Origin: Tetrahymena elliotti 4EA
Lineage: Eukaryota > Ciliophora > Oligohymenophorea > Hymenostomatida > Tetrahymenidae
Length of the DNA stretch: 64,000 nt
NCBI GenBank assembly: GCA_000231825.2
Contig: JH720300.1
Coordinates: 1,055,928-1,119,927, forward strand
Reading direction: 5' to 3'
The first letter of the stretch is position 1. Each line of letters opens with the position of its first letter. Below the pieces are notes generated by a model. That model saw only the letters and a list, made by a program, of their open reading frames with translations. It did no database searches and was not told where the DNA came from. The translations under genes and the position numbers were made by a program. This document shows positions 12,797-25,175 of the stretch, piece after piece.

Positions 12797-14074
12797 ATAA
12801 TTCATAAGCAACATCATTTACATTCCAAATGAAAATTTTTCATACTTTATTTATTTACTAAAAATAAAGTAATTTCCTTGAAAAACTTTTTTACAAAAAG
12901 GCTGCAATATAAAACAATGAAATTTTGTATTGAGTAAAAAAGTTTTGTATGATCAATAATATTCCTTTCATATTTTTAAGCTTACTTGTAATTTAAAAGT
13001 TGTTGATTTTTTTAGAGTGAATCTTTATTGTAATACAGTCATTTAAAAGTTATTTATTTTTTTACCATTTATTAAATTAGGATTAAACAAAAAAATGTTA
13101 AATAAGAAGAATTATTAAATAATAAAAGATTAAATAATTAAAAGCATGAATAATGTTTTTCGGTTTCAAAATATCTTTAAATTTAAATTTGTTTGTATTT
13201 CTTTTTATTCCTTAAATTTTGTATTTTTGTATTTTTATTAGCCAGTTTTATTTTCTAAACACTTTGAATCAAGTAGATTAATTTATTTATTTTTGAAGAT
13301 TTAAGATTCAAGAATTTTTCACAACAAAAGTGGTTTATTAGGTGAGAGATTTGCTTAAATAATTTAATATATTTAATGAAAAGAATACACAAATTAAAAT
13401 TATTTCATCAAATATATAAATTAAGTGAAAACTTAGTGATATAAATTGAACTACCTATAATAGAAAATAAAACAAATATAATAATTGATTAGAGCATAAT
13501 TTAATTTAAATAATCACCTGATAAAGAGAAATAATAAGATTGATCAGATTTTATCGATAAGCAAAAGATTTTACTTTCTGTGCTGTAGAATTAATTTTTT
13601 TTGATTTTTTTAATTAAAACAATAGAGTTTACATAGTTTGTTATGAGTTAATATTTTGCAAGAAGAATTTATATTTATTTCTGGCAGTAGAAGAATTAAA
13701 ATTTGTTAGCTTTAATTCATGCTTTGTGTTTTTTGGAAGATTTAATTGAATATTTTATTTTTAAAATATTAAACAAAGAGATTTTACAAAAAGAGTGAGT
13801 GGTACAAAGATAAAAGATTTTTTAGTTATATGGAAATTAAGATTTTTATTATATACAATCGTTTATTTGGTTAATTTGAATTAGTGTTGTTATATAGGAA
13901 TATTATTTAATCATGCCTAAATAGGTATGTTAAGTAATAAATTTTTAAGTGAATTAAGATAGTGGAAGGCCAGCCAATAGGTTTAATTGTTGGCATTAAT
14001 TAGTTAAGCATATAGTAATAAATAAGAGGAAAACGTTTGTCTACGCTGCTGCATGTAAGTTTTATTTAAATTAT
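12797..14074. other. AT-rich region with open but unconvincing frames
   Basis: On the minus strand, TGA-free stretches run between roughly 13,300 and 13,910, and a 46-codon frame ends with TGA at 13911-13913. Their composition is weak (Ile/Phe/Leu/Asn-rich). The 46-codon frame could be a second exon of the gene ending at 14075, through a GTGAAG donor near 14,175 and the acceptor TACATGCAG. I could not decide from sequence alone. Confidence 0.35.
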
Positions 14075-14572
14075 TCAAAGAGATTGACTTAAGCTTAGAC
14101 ACTTGACTAAGTTTTACAGTTTACTTTCTAAATCTTAGATTTATATTTAAGGAATCTTCACCTTATAAGCAAAGTCTTACAGGATCATCAGCTTTTATCT
14201 GAAAGCTTAAAATACTGGAGATTTGTTTTCACTTTGCTTTTAAATGTATATGTTAGATCCATAAGCTACTATTTAGATAGCAGTTTATTGAAGAGTTTTA
14301 AGTTAATGGGCATACTGATCGTAAGTTATCTTTTGTTACATAGTAGCTTGAGTAATTATTGACTCGCTTTTGTAATTTTAGAAGGCGTATTTTATGAATT
14401 CCTCTATTTTCTAGATAGAGGGACTGATGTTGCAAGCGATTTTTTGCTCTTATTGATAGTAATTATTCAAGTTTTCAACTTCTTTTATGACACGCTCAAT
14501 TTCTTGTAAGCATTTTCTGACATCTTGTCTATTTTTTTGAGAATTGGATTATTTGGCACTAGTGCAGCCCAT
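14075..14572 (-). CDS. Small MGC-start protein, probably N-myristoylated, helical
   Basis: ATG (14570-14572) to TGA (14075-14077), 165 aa in the ciliate code, not visible with the standard code. The product starts MGCTSAKQSN. Gly2 with Ser/Thr at position 5 fits the N-myristoyltransferase motif, and Cys3 could be palmitoylated, so attachment to a membrane face is inferred. The rest is charged and Gln-rich with heptad-like stretches (CLQEIERVIKEVENLNNYY, then KIEEFIKYAFQNY), suggesting helical or coiled-coil structure. No known domain was recognised. Alternative 3' end: a donor after codon FAYK and the acceptor near 14,053 would replace the last 30 residues and move the stop to 13911. The neighbours are AT-rich spacers, and no operon-like partner is seen. 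Confidence 0.62.
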
Positions 14573-17500
14573 AAATTTACTTACTGTTTGTTTTTTCTTA
14601 TATTTATTTTTAAGTATTTTTTATTTTTTACAAATTATTACTTTTTTTTGCAAAATTTAATTAAAACACTAACCCTATTTGATCACAATCTTTTTACATA
14701 ATAAATTCCATTATTAGTAGACCAATCTACAAATGAAAATTAGATGAATCTGCTTTTTTGTTTATTTATTAATAGTCTATCAACTCAGATTAATTCATTT
14801 AAATTTCTTCCCTATTAATTGAAAATAATTTGAGAAAATTAATACTTATTGATTGATACAAACACAAAACTAAATATTTATTATGATACCAAGATGCATG
14901 GGATAAAATAAGTAAGGAGATAAATTATTTTAGACTTTAATTAAGAAACCAAAATGAAGTATTTTTATAGAATTTAATGCTATCAATTTAAATAAAATAT
15001 TCATTTAATGAAAATAATTATCTACTTCTTAAAAAATATGTTTGGTATCTGACCAAAAATTTTATGAAGAATATTCACTACTATTTTCTTATAATTTTAC
15101 TAAATCAGGGTTGATATAAATTACATAGACATAATCTTTCAATTAATTATTCTATAATCAAACCACAATTGAAGATGTTTAAAATATGATTATATTTATT
15201 TATCAGCTAATAACCATCGAAAAGAAAAATCTTGAGATACTTCATAGGTATCTTAAAATTTAAATTCGAATGAAATTAAAAATAAACTAGTACATAATTT
15301 GTTTTCTTTATCTTGGTACTATTAGACATTTCATATCTAAAAAAAATATTTAAGAAATGAAAAATATTTTCAGTACTAATGAAAAAGAAATCTTAAAATG
15401 GAGGAAAAAGCTATTAATTGCACAAATATCTTTATAAAACTTTACACAAATATATATATCCAAAATACTATATCAAATAATCAACCACTCACGCTGGCTG
15501 ATATTCTTGAGAAGATAAAGTAGGAGACAATACTAAATTCATGTGATTACATAATCTAATTTTAATTTACATTCCCCTAATCAATAAATAAAAGATCGTA
15601 AAAATCAATTAAACATTAGTTTTCTAATTCGAAATGTAATAGATGCATTTATTTTCTATCTCAAAATTACTCTTCTTAGAAAATTTTAAAATGTTTCTCT
15701 AACTGTTACCATTTACAAAAATTTTCCATTTTTATGTTTTAGACAGACTTATCAAATTCAATAAATTTGTTCCAGTGAATAGTTAAGTTATTTATTTATT
15801 TTACTAGACCTATATCAAAATTTTATATTTTTTTCAAGCAATTCCTACTTCAATATAATTATACAAGAATCCTTATCTGTAAACAAGTGACTTAACTTAA
15901 TATTCGAATGTCCTAAATTCAAGTAAATCATAGTTTTTACCATAAAATAAAATCTTTATAAATATTAACAATATCCCAAAGTATTTGCATAGATATGAGT
16001 AAAAGATACTGATAAAGTAATATCCCAAATATAGAACATAAAAATATAAGCTTTTTATTTGAAAATTTGCTAATTGATTTAATTGACATTGATATATTTT
16101 AAGGAAAATAGGATTTATTATATGTGGTCAAAGCCAAAAAAATATTAATTTCTTCAATTATTTGTATTTGTCTGTAATATTTTCTGCTTTTCATTATATC
16201 TTTCAATTTTAAAGTACTTAAAGTTTTTTTAATTTATAAATGAAAGTAATGTTAAAAATCAACCACCCATAAAAAAAAAAAAAAACAGTTCTACCTCATT
16301 TCATGCAAAAATACCAAAGAAGAGAAAAAATATGTTTTTATTAAAAACCAATATTTAATTAAGCAAGTCTTTAGAAAATCTTTAGAGATAAAGGCAGATA
16401 TTTTAAGTAAAGTTTACATATTCATAAAGTCCTAATTTCAAAATAAATAAATTTCTTTTTTTAGTAGTACTTAATTTCTATTAATTTTTTAACCTTTCTC
16501 TAATTAAAGAACTAAAAAAATATTTAGATAAAAAATTAAGAGTGGTGTCAAAGGTTCTATGATTAAGAATGATAATTAATATTTCCTGTATTTAATTAAA
16601 TATTTTTGGATTATTCACTAAAAATTCAGTGTAACAATCCTATATTTTATTAGTCAATAGTATTTATTAATAATTAGAACTCAGTAGAACATAAAATTGC
16701 CAGTAAAAAAGTTTTGAGGTTTTTGTAAAATAATATAAGAATTTTAGATTTCCTGGTTTAACTAAAAAGATATTCCCCAGAATTATTAAATTCTTAAGTA
16801 TTGTAATAGGAGATATAAAAGAAATTTAAATAATAAATAAAAATAAAGTGACAAAGGAAAAGTATCATTTATTGTAAACATTAATTCAAGATAGGTAGAA
16901 TCATTAAATCAATTCATATCTCTCTAATAAAAAATGGTGTCTTTTTTTTTTGGGAAAATAAATTTAATTTTGGTTTTTAAATAAATAAAATATTTTTAGA
17001 GTTAACCAAAAAAAATAAAACAATTTTATTTGGATTGGTTTTTCCAACTTGATTTATTTTCAGATATCAGATACCAATCAGAATATCTTTTTGGCAAAAT
17101 AAAATTAATTATCTTAAGTAAGAAGTAAATCAATTAATAAAAACCACCAAATTAATAAAATTAATATTGGTTGATCACTATAATTTTTTACTGATTGTTG
17201 GTATTAAAAAAAATTAAAAATTGATATATTATTTGGCAACCCATTATTTAACTTGTCTATCTAGAAAATTTTATTTAACATTAGTATTAATAAAAAATAT
17301 TGATTAGATAATAAGTAAAAAACAAAAAAATTAACAAATAAAAAGAGTGATATTTAACTCATATTGCAAGCAAAAACCACATGAGTTTTTGAAGAAGTTT
17401 TAAAAGTCAATTAAATATGAAATTTAGTAGTAAATAAACATAATAGTAATGTAATAAGTAAATATATATGCACAAAATTACTTCAAATTTAATAATATAC

Positions 17501-19493
17501 AAAGTTTTTTCTAAATTAATAAATAAATAAATATTTCAGTCATCCTTTTATATAATTTTCAACTTATTTTTAGGATTCAAAATTACAATGATCAGTTTCA
17601 ATATCAAGCAATTATTAGAGATTAACAAAAACTTCCGACCTACTTAAAATGATCTTAGGAATTCTTAGTTTCTGAATTTATGACTAAAACAAATGCAAAA
17701 TCATGCAGCAACTTTAGCTTATATTTAACGTTTTCATAGATCTGTTCATTTTAGACAGACTAAATTTTAATATTGTATTTAGAAATATGATTCTCACATT
17801 TAAGAAAAATTTTCTATGCTAATTTTTAAAACTCTTTCATTTTATCATAAAATTAACAAATCAAATCTTCTTTAGCGTGTTCATCTTATGAAATGTTTGA
17901 GCTTTCACACATATTAAGTTTTTTTTCTTAAGTATGAGCCTTTTTTTCTATCAATCTTGTATACTTGAATTAATATTCAACATTTGTGAATAGTATCTTT
18001 CTTTGTAATTGAATTATTTCTTTATTTATATTAAAACATAGCTTTTTAAGCTATTTAGCAGATTAACTTCTTTGCTTTTGATTTGAGCAACCCATATTAA
18101 TTTATTCTTCTTTATTAAAAATTTTCAAAATTTCTTTTTTATATTTTTTTAATTTATGTTATATTTAAAAAAATCAAATGCTAAAGATCAAAAAAGTAGA
18201 ATCTATTCTTATTATAGCATAGCCATTTAGTTGTAATAGAAAGCAAAATATTTTTTTATCAATTTTTGATGACTTTAGATATCAAAAAAATTAAAAATTT
18301 GTTCAATAAGACAGACTAATTTTGACAATATTAGCTCAGTATAATCATTCTGCAAAAAAGATTATGAAGGATTATTCTTAAATTCGTTAAATGAAAATAT
18401 TTCATCATAAAATTGTACGACTTCAAGTTTAATACATTCATTTTAAATTCATAAAATTTCTAGAGATAATCTATCTTTTTGCTGAAAGATAAATTTTTAA
18501 TAAGATTGAATATTTATTAAAAAAAATTAATAACCTATAGAAAAAATACAAGATTTTTTAAATATTGTTTTCATGATAATAATTAGTGTTTGTTTTTGAT
18601 TAAGTTGCAAAACCAAAAAAATAATTTTTTTGTCATTATTGTTTTTATTTTAAAATAAAAATTACTTAGTACTAAACTTAATTATCTTGCAAAATATACT
18701 CTAAATACAAGTAAATTTGCAGACTTAATTATGTAAACTATCTAAAACAGGAATGCCATTTTATAGAAAAATATGCTATAGAAAATAAATTTTTAACTTT
18801 TTTAAATAATGCATCACTTTTTATGCAAAATTAAAAAAGATTTTGTCATTTGAAAATACAATTAAAAATTTGTCTAAATAATGTAATGTTTAAGATGAAA
18901 ATTTATTCTTACTTATTAGCAGGTACATCTTCTTAAGCTGTTTTATGTTTTTAAAGTATATTTTACAATAATTTTATACTTTAATCAATTTTTAAGAAGG
19001 AATTAGACCAAAGATAATTTTTTTTTTTGTGAATTTAATAAACTTCAAATTTTAATTCTATGACTAAATCTAAGAATTTATTATTCATGATGCAAGTATA
19101 TTTGTATCAATAAGCAAGTAAAGATTTTTAGACAATAAGCAAGTAAAGATTTTTAGAAAGGTTATCTAAGATAGCAAGGAAGAATAATTCATTATAAATG
19201 TTATTTAGAAATCCAAAAAATGCATTCTAATAAATAGATTTGTAAGAAAATAATATCTTGATTATTTTTTGAAATAAATGCATTTATTTTTTGGGGATAA
19301 GTCAAACAATATTAGAATTTATCATTTCAATTTTTGATGATTGCTCTAAATATTTTAATCAATCTATTCCCAATCAAACAGAACTCTTATTAGATTTAAT
19401 TTCTTTTTTAAACAGATTTTGGTAAATATATACTTTTTTGGTTTGTAATTTTTATAGCTTAAACCTCAATACATTTTATACAATTATCAAGTC
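14573..19493. other. Long gene-poor AT-rich stretch
   Basis: Almost 5 kb of mostly A/T runs. Frames open in the ciliate code are short and lack coding-like composition. A segment around 17,580-17,760 is slightly richer in G/C but gives no convincing product. Near its right end there is a perfect 25-nt tandem duplication (19108-19157). A GTAAAT..TTATAG segment (about 19,423-19,457) may be a 5' UTR intron of the downstream RING/TRAF/PX gene. Confidence 0.5.
19108..19157. repeat. Perfect tandem duplication, 25 nt x 2
   Basis: The unit at 19108-19132 is repeated without change at 19133-19157; it contains AATAAGCAAGTAAAG. The identity of the copies suggests a recent slippage or duplication event in noncoding DNA about 340 bases upstream of the RING/TRAF/PX gene. 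Confidence 0.9.
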
Positions 19494-21269
19494 ATGGAAG
19501 GCGCTGATTTATAAGATATTTTTTAAAAGTAAAGTCAAGAAGATAATAAAAATAAAATATAACAGTAAAATAAAAAGTTGTAAGAAGATTTAGAAAAATT
19601 TTATGATGAATAGATTAAAAGTTATGAGCTAGATAAAAAAGACAGTAAAGATGATATTTTCAACTGTGAGATTGAATTCCCATAAGAATGGACTTAAGTA
19701 GATAAAATTGATATATAAAATGGCCTCAGTATAGAGTGGATCAAATAAGAATAGAGGAATTTATGTAAATAGTATTTGCTTTGCTAAAAATGTAAAAATG
19801 TACTTTGGAACCCCAAAAAATGTAAGTCTTGCAAAAAACATTCATGTTAAAAATGCTTTTAATCTGCATAAAGATGCTTTTTTTGTCCTTCCCTATCCGA
19901 TAATTAGCTGAAAATTAAAGATCCTGAAGAGTTTTGTGTTAGATAACTCAGTGATTTATTTGTTTATTGTCCTTTCTAAAAAAGAGGATGTAAAAGCATC
20001 GTTGAATATAAGTAATTCGAAGAACATGTTAATGGGTGCAATTTTCGTAGAGATGATTAAGATATAAAATTCAAGTAAATTCTTATCGACAGTTTTAGAT
20101 ACAAACAAATGTAGGCACTTCAAAAATCTTATGTTCTATATAATATTGAAACGCATATCAAAGACATTAAAAAGGTTTTCAAAGTAGAAAGAAGATATAA
20201 ACAATTTGAGATATTGCATGAATACTTAGAGTCAAAGGATGAATATTCTGGTTAACCACTCCCCTCCTTACCACCTAAGAAATTTTGCTTATAATCTTTG
20301 CTGGGCTCTTAATCAGATTAAATGAGTGAAGAAGAAGGTAAAAATTATTATTAGAAAAGGATTGTTTGGTTCATTTTGATAGTCAAAATTAATTATGTAT
20401 GAGTTTACATTAATTTGTAAATAAATAAATAAATAATATAAATAGTTGCATAGATTAGGATGACAGAGCTAGAAGCATATCTACAAATAATTGGTCATTA
20501 TTATAAAGAAGATATAGTCTTTTTTGATTTTTTAACAAATGAGGAAGGCTTCAATTACATAAATAAGAGCCAAAAGAATATATGGAACTTTGAGTATTTA
20601 ATCAGCTAATATAATTCAATAAAGATCATTTCAAATATGTATATAGAAAATCTATTATCAAAAGGATTAGCATAGTAGCCATCTGCAAATTAATTAGAAT
20701 TATAAAATAAAATTAAAAAAAGTTAAGCTTTCTAAGATTAGTATCAATTATTGTGCAAATACAAACTTTGCTTTGCAGAATTAAGAAAAGCTTTAATAAG
20801 CTAAATAAGTAATGCGAAGTAAGAGATTAAAGTTATAGAAGAAGCTCTTTAGAAACTTGGAGAGTACTCGAATGAGTCATTATTAAATGAATTTTTAAAA
20901 ATAATTTAAGAAGAGCTTTCAATAAGAAGTGGCTAACTAGTATAAATGCAGAAAATGTTAAAGTAGCTATCAATCTTTTTAAAACATATTGAATCTATTG
21001 ATAATTGTGAGAATATATTTCAAAAAAGAGTAAATGAATATTAAATATTAAATCGTGCCTTGCTGGAATTCTAAATTTAAGATAAAAACTATCAAGATAA
21101 AAAAGAATGCAAAGATATCATGAAATCTATGGATATCACAGAATAAGAGTCAAATAAATGCCACTCAATTGGAGAAACGGAATCTAAAAAAATAATAGAA
21201 AAAATTGAGAAAGACCTTCCTAATATTCTCAAACTAATTAAGGATTGCTTTTAAAATGTATAGGTCTGA
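19494..21269 (+). CDS. RING-like / TRAF-type zinc finger protein with PX domain
   Basis: Two exons, 19494-20337 and 20446-21269, joined across a 108-nt GT..AG intron give exactly 556 codons (555 aa) ending in TGA. Residues 97-131 form a RING-like Cys/His cluster (C97-x2-C100, C110, C113, H116, C118, C121, C128-x2-C131). Residues 159-182 are a classic TRAF-type finger (C-x6-C-x11-H-x3-C, starting CPFQKRGC). About 205-310 look like a PX phosphoinositide-binding domain: RRYKQFEILHEYL at 233, a proline-rich loop PLPSLPPKKF, and after the intron VAQIRMTELEAYLQII. The rest is helical and Gln/Lys-rich, as in the C-terminal helices of sorting nexins. Likely role by inference: ubiquitin ligase or scaffold recruited to endosomal membranes. 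This is the only plus-strand protein gene seen. No in-frame ATG exists upstream before a TGA. Confidence 0.92.
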
Positions 21270-22269
21270 AGAAATTTAAATGTAATTTTGAAGAAATAGA
21301 AAATATTTAATAAACCATATAAATGTATATAAAAATACTATCATTTGATATGTAATTAATATTTAACATGTTTACATCCTTGCATGGATTTTATTAATAT
21401 TTCTATTTAAATAAATTTTAAAACCAGTTACATCTTTGGTTCATTAAAATTTTTATGCTCTGCAAATATTATTATCTATTAAAAAAAATGTAACTTTCAT
21501 TTTACTTTTTAATTATAAAAGAAAGATCTTCAAATGTCTATTTTATGTTAACCTTGAATCAAAATTAATTTGATATTTAAAATTTACATTTAATAATGAA
21601 TTAATAATCAATATAATACAAGTAATCAAATAATCTAAATTAAGCAATACGCAGGCAATAGAAAATGAAGAGTAATCTAAAAATATTTATGATATTAGTA
21701 AATCTAAACGTATTAATTAAAAGATGCGTTTAAGTAGTTTTTAAAATACATGTAATCTAAAAAATTAAATTCACCTATAGAAAAAGAAGAGTAAACAAAT
21801 GTTATTTTTGAAAATTTGTAAATCTAATAGTCTTAATTAAAAAAGGTGCTAATGTCAAGTATTTCTTGAATTTTGGAAGGAAAATCATTGAATGAATTAG
21901 CTCGAAACTGAGGCTATAAATAATTAGAAAAGATACTGTAGTAGTAGATGATATATAAAATAAGTAAGAATGCAAAATTAATATAAATTAATTAATATTA
22001 ACAAGTAAAGTGAGTGATTGATTATATATGTAAAGAAGAAGATAGTGGCAGTTTAAGAGTAATTTGTTATTCTCAAGTAATTTTTTGTTTCTCACGACTA
22101 TTTGTGATTTTTAGATATTATTTCTGTTTTTTAAACAAATATTTTTTAGGAGTTTTTTGAAACAATAAGTCAAGTATTTTTAAATATTAGCAAGAGGTTC
22201 TTTCTTTCATTTATTTATTTATTAAATTTGTTATTATTTTAATAGCTGCTAGTTTTTTATTGATAACAC
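21270..22269. other. Intergenic region with a diverged duplicated segment
   Basis: Between two convergent genes. It contains two related segments about 120 nt apart (21658-21743 and 21777-21863) that read IENEEQSKN.. and IEKEEQTNV.. on the plus strand. The rest is A/T-rich and shows nothing else I can support. Confidence 0.5.
21658..21863 (+). repeat. Two diverged copies of an ~85-nt segment, possibly exons of a small gene or pseudogene
   Basis: Both copies begin ATAGAAAA(T/A)GAAGAGTAA and share TAAATCTAA and TTAATTAAAA blocks in the same order, offset by 119-120 nt. Conceptual translations are alike (IE-x-EEQ start, then a Gln/Lys/Leu stretch ending near LSS). A GTTTTT..CCTATAG segment between them would join the copies in phase as exons. 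I found no supported start codon, so this may be an uncalled small gene or a decayed one. Confidence 0.4.
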
Positions 22270-22617
22270 TCAGCAGAAATGTTCGTTATTGAAATATTCA
22301 ATGAGGATAGATCTAACTTATAAATATTTAAGGTATTAATCCTTGTAAAGTTTGATAGTCACATTGTTTTATAATACTTTAGAAGCTTCTTCCTCAAGAT
22401 TTAAGAACTCGCTACGAATTTTATCATGCTATGAGATGAGCTATTCAAGATTGTAGCAGAGCTATTATGTAGGCTCCAAGCTAAATTACTTCACTAGCAT
22501 TTGCATTTCATTACGAGTATTCTGAATTTGATGGAGAATATCTTGGAATTAATCATAAATGTTTTAGAGTTAGTTATCTTTCTAATTTGCTGATTTTTTT
22601 AAGATGTTTCTAAGCAT
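22270..22617 (-). CDS. Small coiled-coil protein of unknown function
   Basis: Minus-strand frame from ATG (22615-22617) to TGA (22270-22272), 115 aa in the ciliate code. The product is highly charged and helical, with heptad-like leucine spacing (NIYDQFQDILHQIQNTRNEM, then NLEQLISQHDKIRSEFLNLE), no signal peptide and no membrane span. The base composition is less AT-rich than its flanks, which supports coding. The frame stays open about 40 codons upstream of this ATG, so an earlier exon is possible. I do not recognise the family. It may be distantly like the MGC-start protein at 14.1-14.6 kb in layout, but I see no firm alignment. Confidence 0.6.
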
Positions 22618-25175
22618 TTCAAAGAAAATTTAGAGATGGAATTTATTGATGATATTTTTGCAAGTTTTAATTTTTTTTAATTTATTAGCTGCTTAAAATT
22701 TGATTTTTTTATATTTATATTTATTATTGTCAAAATATCAAATGATCTTCTCCAATTTATATCTCAGTTTAATAAATTCAATTATTACCTAAAAAAAATT
22801 GATTCACTTTGAGATCTATCTATCTATCTATCTTTTTCCTTTTCACTTTTATGAAGTATAAAATTTAATAACTCTTGAATTCAGGCAATATTATTAACAT
22901 AGTTTTAAAGAAGTAATTGTTGAATTTATTAGACAAATTAAATATTTTAAATTATTTAACAAATCCTAAGTCAAATAACTTAAAGATTTTTTTATTTAAA
23001 TTTGTGAGTGTTATTACTGAAAATTATTTATTTTTTATAAAAATTGGCATTTAATAGCAAAGAGATATATCTAGATAAATTAAAAATTCATAGAGACATA
23101 TGAATATTATTATTCGAATCTAATTTATTTAAATCTTTATGAAAAATACATTCTTAAAATCAATTTCTAAGTATTTTTGTCATTCTATTCTTCCGTACTC
23201 TCCATTTTTTTCTACATTAATCCAAATTCAATAATCCCCTTTAAAATTTAATATGTAATTTCTCATAATTTTATTCTGAACATAATAGTAAAGCTTGTTT
23301 GGTAATTAAATAACCAACAAAGAATTTTTTGTTTAGAACTAAGTTGAGTTAAAAAATTTGGGATTTTTTAAATAATTCAGTTTAATTTATCATTTTTTAA
23401 TTCAGTAAGGCTACAAATAATAAGGTCTCAAATAAAAATGATAAGATTTTTTGCTCGAATTAAAATAAGCAATTTTTGTTGAACAATTTCTCAACTTTTC
23501 TAATGAACCAGTTTTTCCAAGCCAGGATGAATTTAACATAAAGTAAGCAAAGAAGATTCAAATACTATTTAATTTGAAATAGATTTAGCTTAATAAAGAT
23601 TTATTTTTCAATTTATCTAAAAAAATTAATTGAAAAAGAAACATTTAGATTCATAACATAGCTATTTAACAATAAAACTTATTTGTGGATAGTTTTTTTG
23701 TATTTAAATACATACTATCCTAATTAACAAATATATAAAACTTACTTAAGAGTAGACAGAAAATTAATATTACTATATATCGAATTTATATACAAATACT
23801 GATCTAGATAATAAGTTTTCTTCTATAAATAGATAATTTAATTTTCTATTAGTAGATGATATAAATTAATCTTCTATTACATAATTTAAAAATTTGTAAC
23901 ATGAATAAAACTTCTGAATTAAGGAAACTTTCACGACTTAACAATAAATAAATTGATAATATTAAACATAAAAATCGAAAATATATTTACTATTTTACTT
24001 AAGATTAGGTTAATTTCTAAATTAAACTAATATTTGTCTTCTAAAATTTAAAAATAAGTTTCATCTTTAGGTAAATATTTCGTAGAATTCCATAAATTTA
24101 TTACATTATATTTAATAAATATAATTTATTTTTTTATTCTTTCAAGCAAATCTGAAACAAAAATTTTTAACATAAGCTAATGTAAAATAATCTGCTATTT
24201 TTTTACCAGAAATTTAAGATTAGAAAAACCCTTGAATTTGTGGCATTAAATTTTTCTTCTCCATAAAATTTTGATTTTTAGTTTTGAAAGAGTTACAAAA
24301 AAAGCAGAAATTCAAAAGATCCTCATATTTAGAAAAGAATATAAATGTCTAATTTATTTATGAAATAGAGTTTAATTTTAAATACATTTATTAATTTTGG
24401 TACACTAATCAAAAAGATCTTAAAGAGCATACTAGCTTTTCAGTATATCTAGAATTTAAATTAGTTTGACTAATTATGTAATAACAAAGCATAATAAAGG
24501 TATTAATTATTAGTAGCTCTTTAAATTTTATTCAAGTAAATTCATAAAAAAGCATTCATCAATTTCCTTTAATTCAGTTACAATTATAAATTTTACACAT
24601 ATTTAATTAATTTTAACTAAAGTCATACATAATCTTTGTTTTTTAATTAAGTTTCATAACTAATAATTTGCATTTAATAATTGTTTGTGTTGTATGGATA
24701 GTTTTAAAAAAATAAACTTCACAAATTTGGACTTATGAATAAATTTAAAATGAGTGTTAAATTAACTAGTCATCCATTTGCTATTAATAAATTAATTCTA
24801 ATTACAGATTAAATTTATTATTAAAAATTGAAAAAGAAAAAAACACTGAAGAAATATTCAAATATAATTCCAGCTTTTCATTTTATTTAGTTTTGAAATT
24901 ATTTATGGTAAAAAATATTCAATAACTCAAGATATTATTAATTTTAATACAAGTTACTTAATAAGAAATAAAAACACAAATTCTTAATACATTTTTTAAA
25001 TTTATTCTCAATTAATTTATTTCATGAAAAATCATTAATTTTTGCTTTTTTCAAGTGAGTGCCATACATAATTATTGGCTTATAATCCTCGTTTGTTTCG
25101 CATGTGTAGTGTTCATCAAATGAATTGTTTAAATGCACTCTTTAAAGAGTTATTTTTTTTCTTTCTACAAATTTA
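22618..25175. other. AT-rich region, mostly empty
   Basis: Includes a short TCTA microsatellite (about 22,812-22,831). Between about 23,442 and 23,633 a plus-strand frame reads LNFSNEPVFPSQDEFN and looks slightly coding, but has no start codon or partner exon. Otherwise A/T runs only. The left part would be the 5' flank of the small coiled-coil gene and the right part the 3' flank of the 1,713-aa membrane protein gene. Confidence 0.5.
22812..22831. repeat. TCTA tetranucleotide microsatellite
   Basis: About five uninterrupted TCTA/ATCT units lie in noncoding DNA about 200 bases upstream of the small coiled-coil gene. No function is implied. Confidence 0.85.

Noticed and set aside
14080..14350. 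A long plus-strand open frame opposite the MGC-start gene
   Set aside because: It is TGA-free for about 110 codons but has no start codon in context and no workable splice to the next frame. The antisense minus-strand frame has a start with an acylation motif and a coiled-coil composition.
23442..23633. Plus-strand fragment reading LNFSNEPVFPSQDEFN
   Set aside because: No start codon, no neighbouring exon and no recognised family, so it is compatible with chance in AT-rich DNA.
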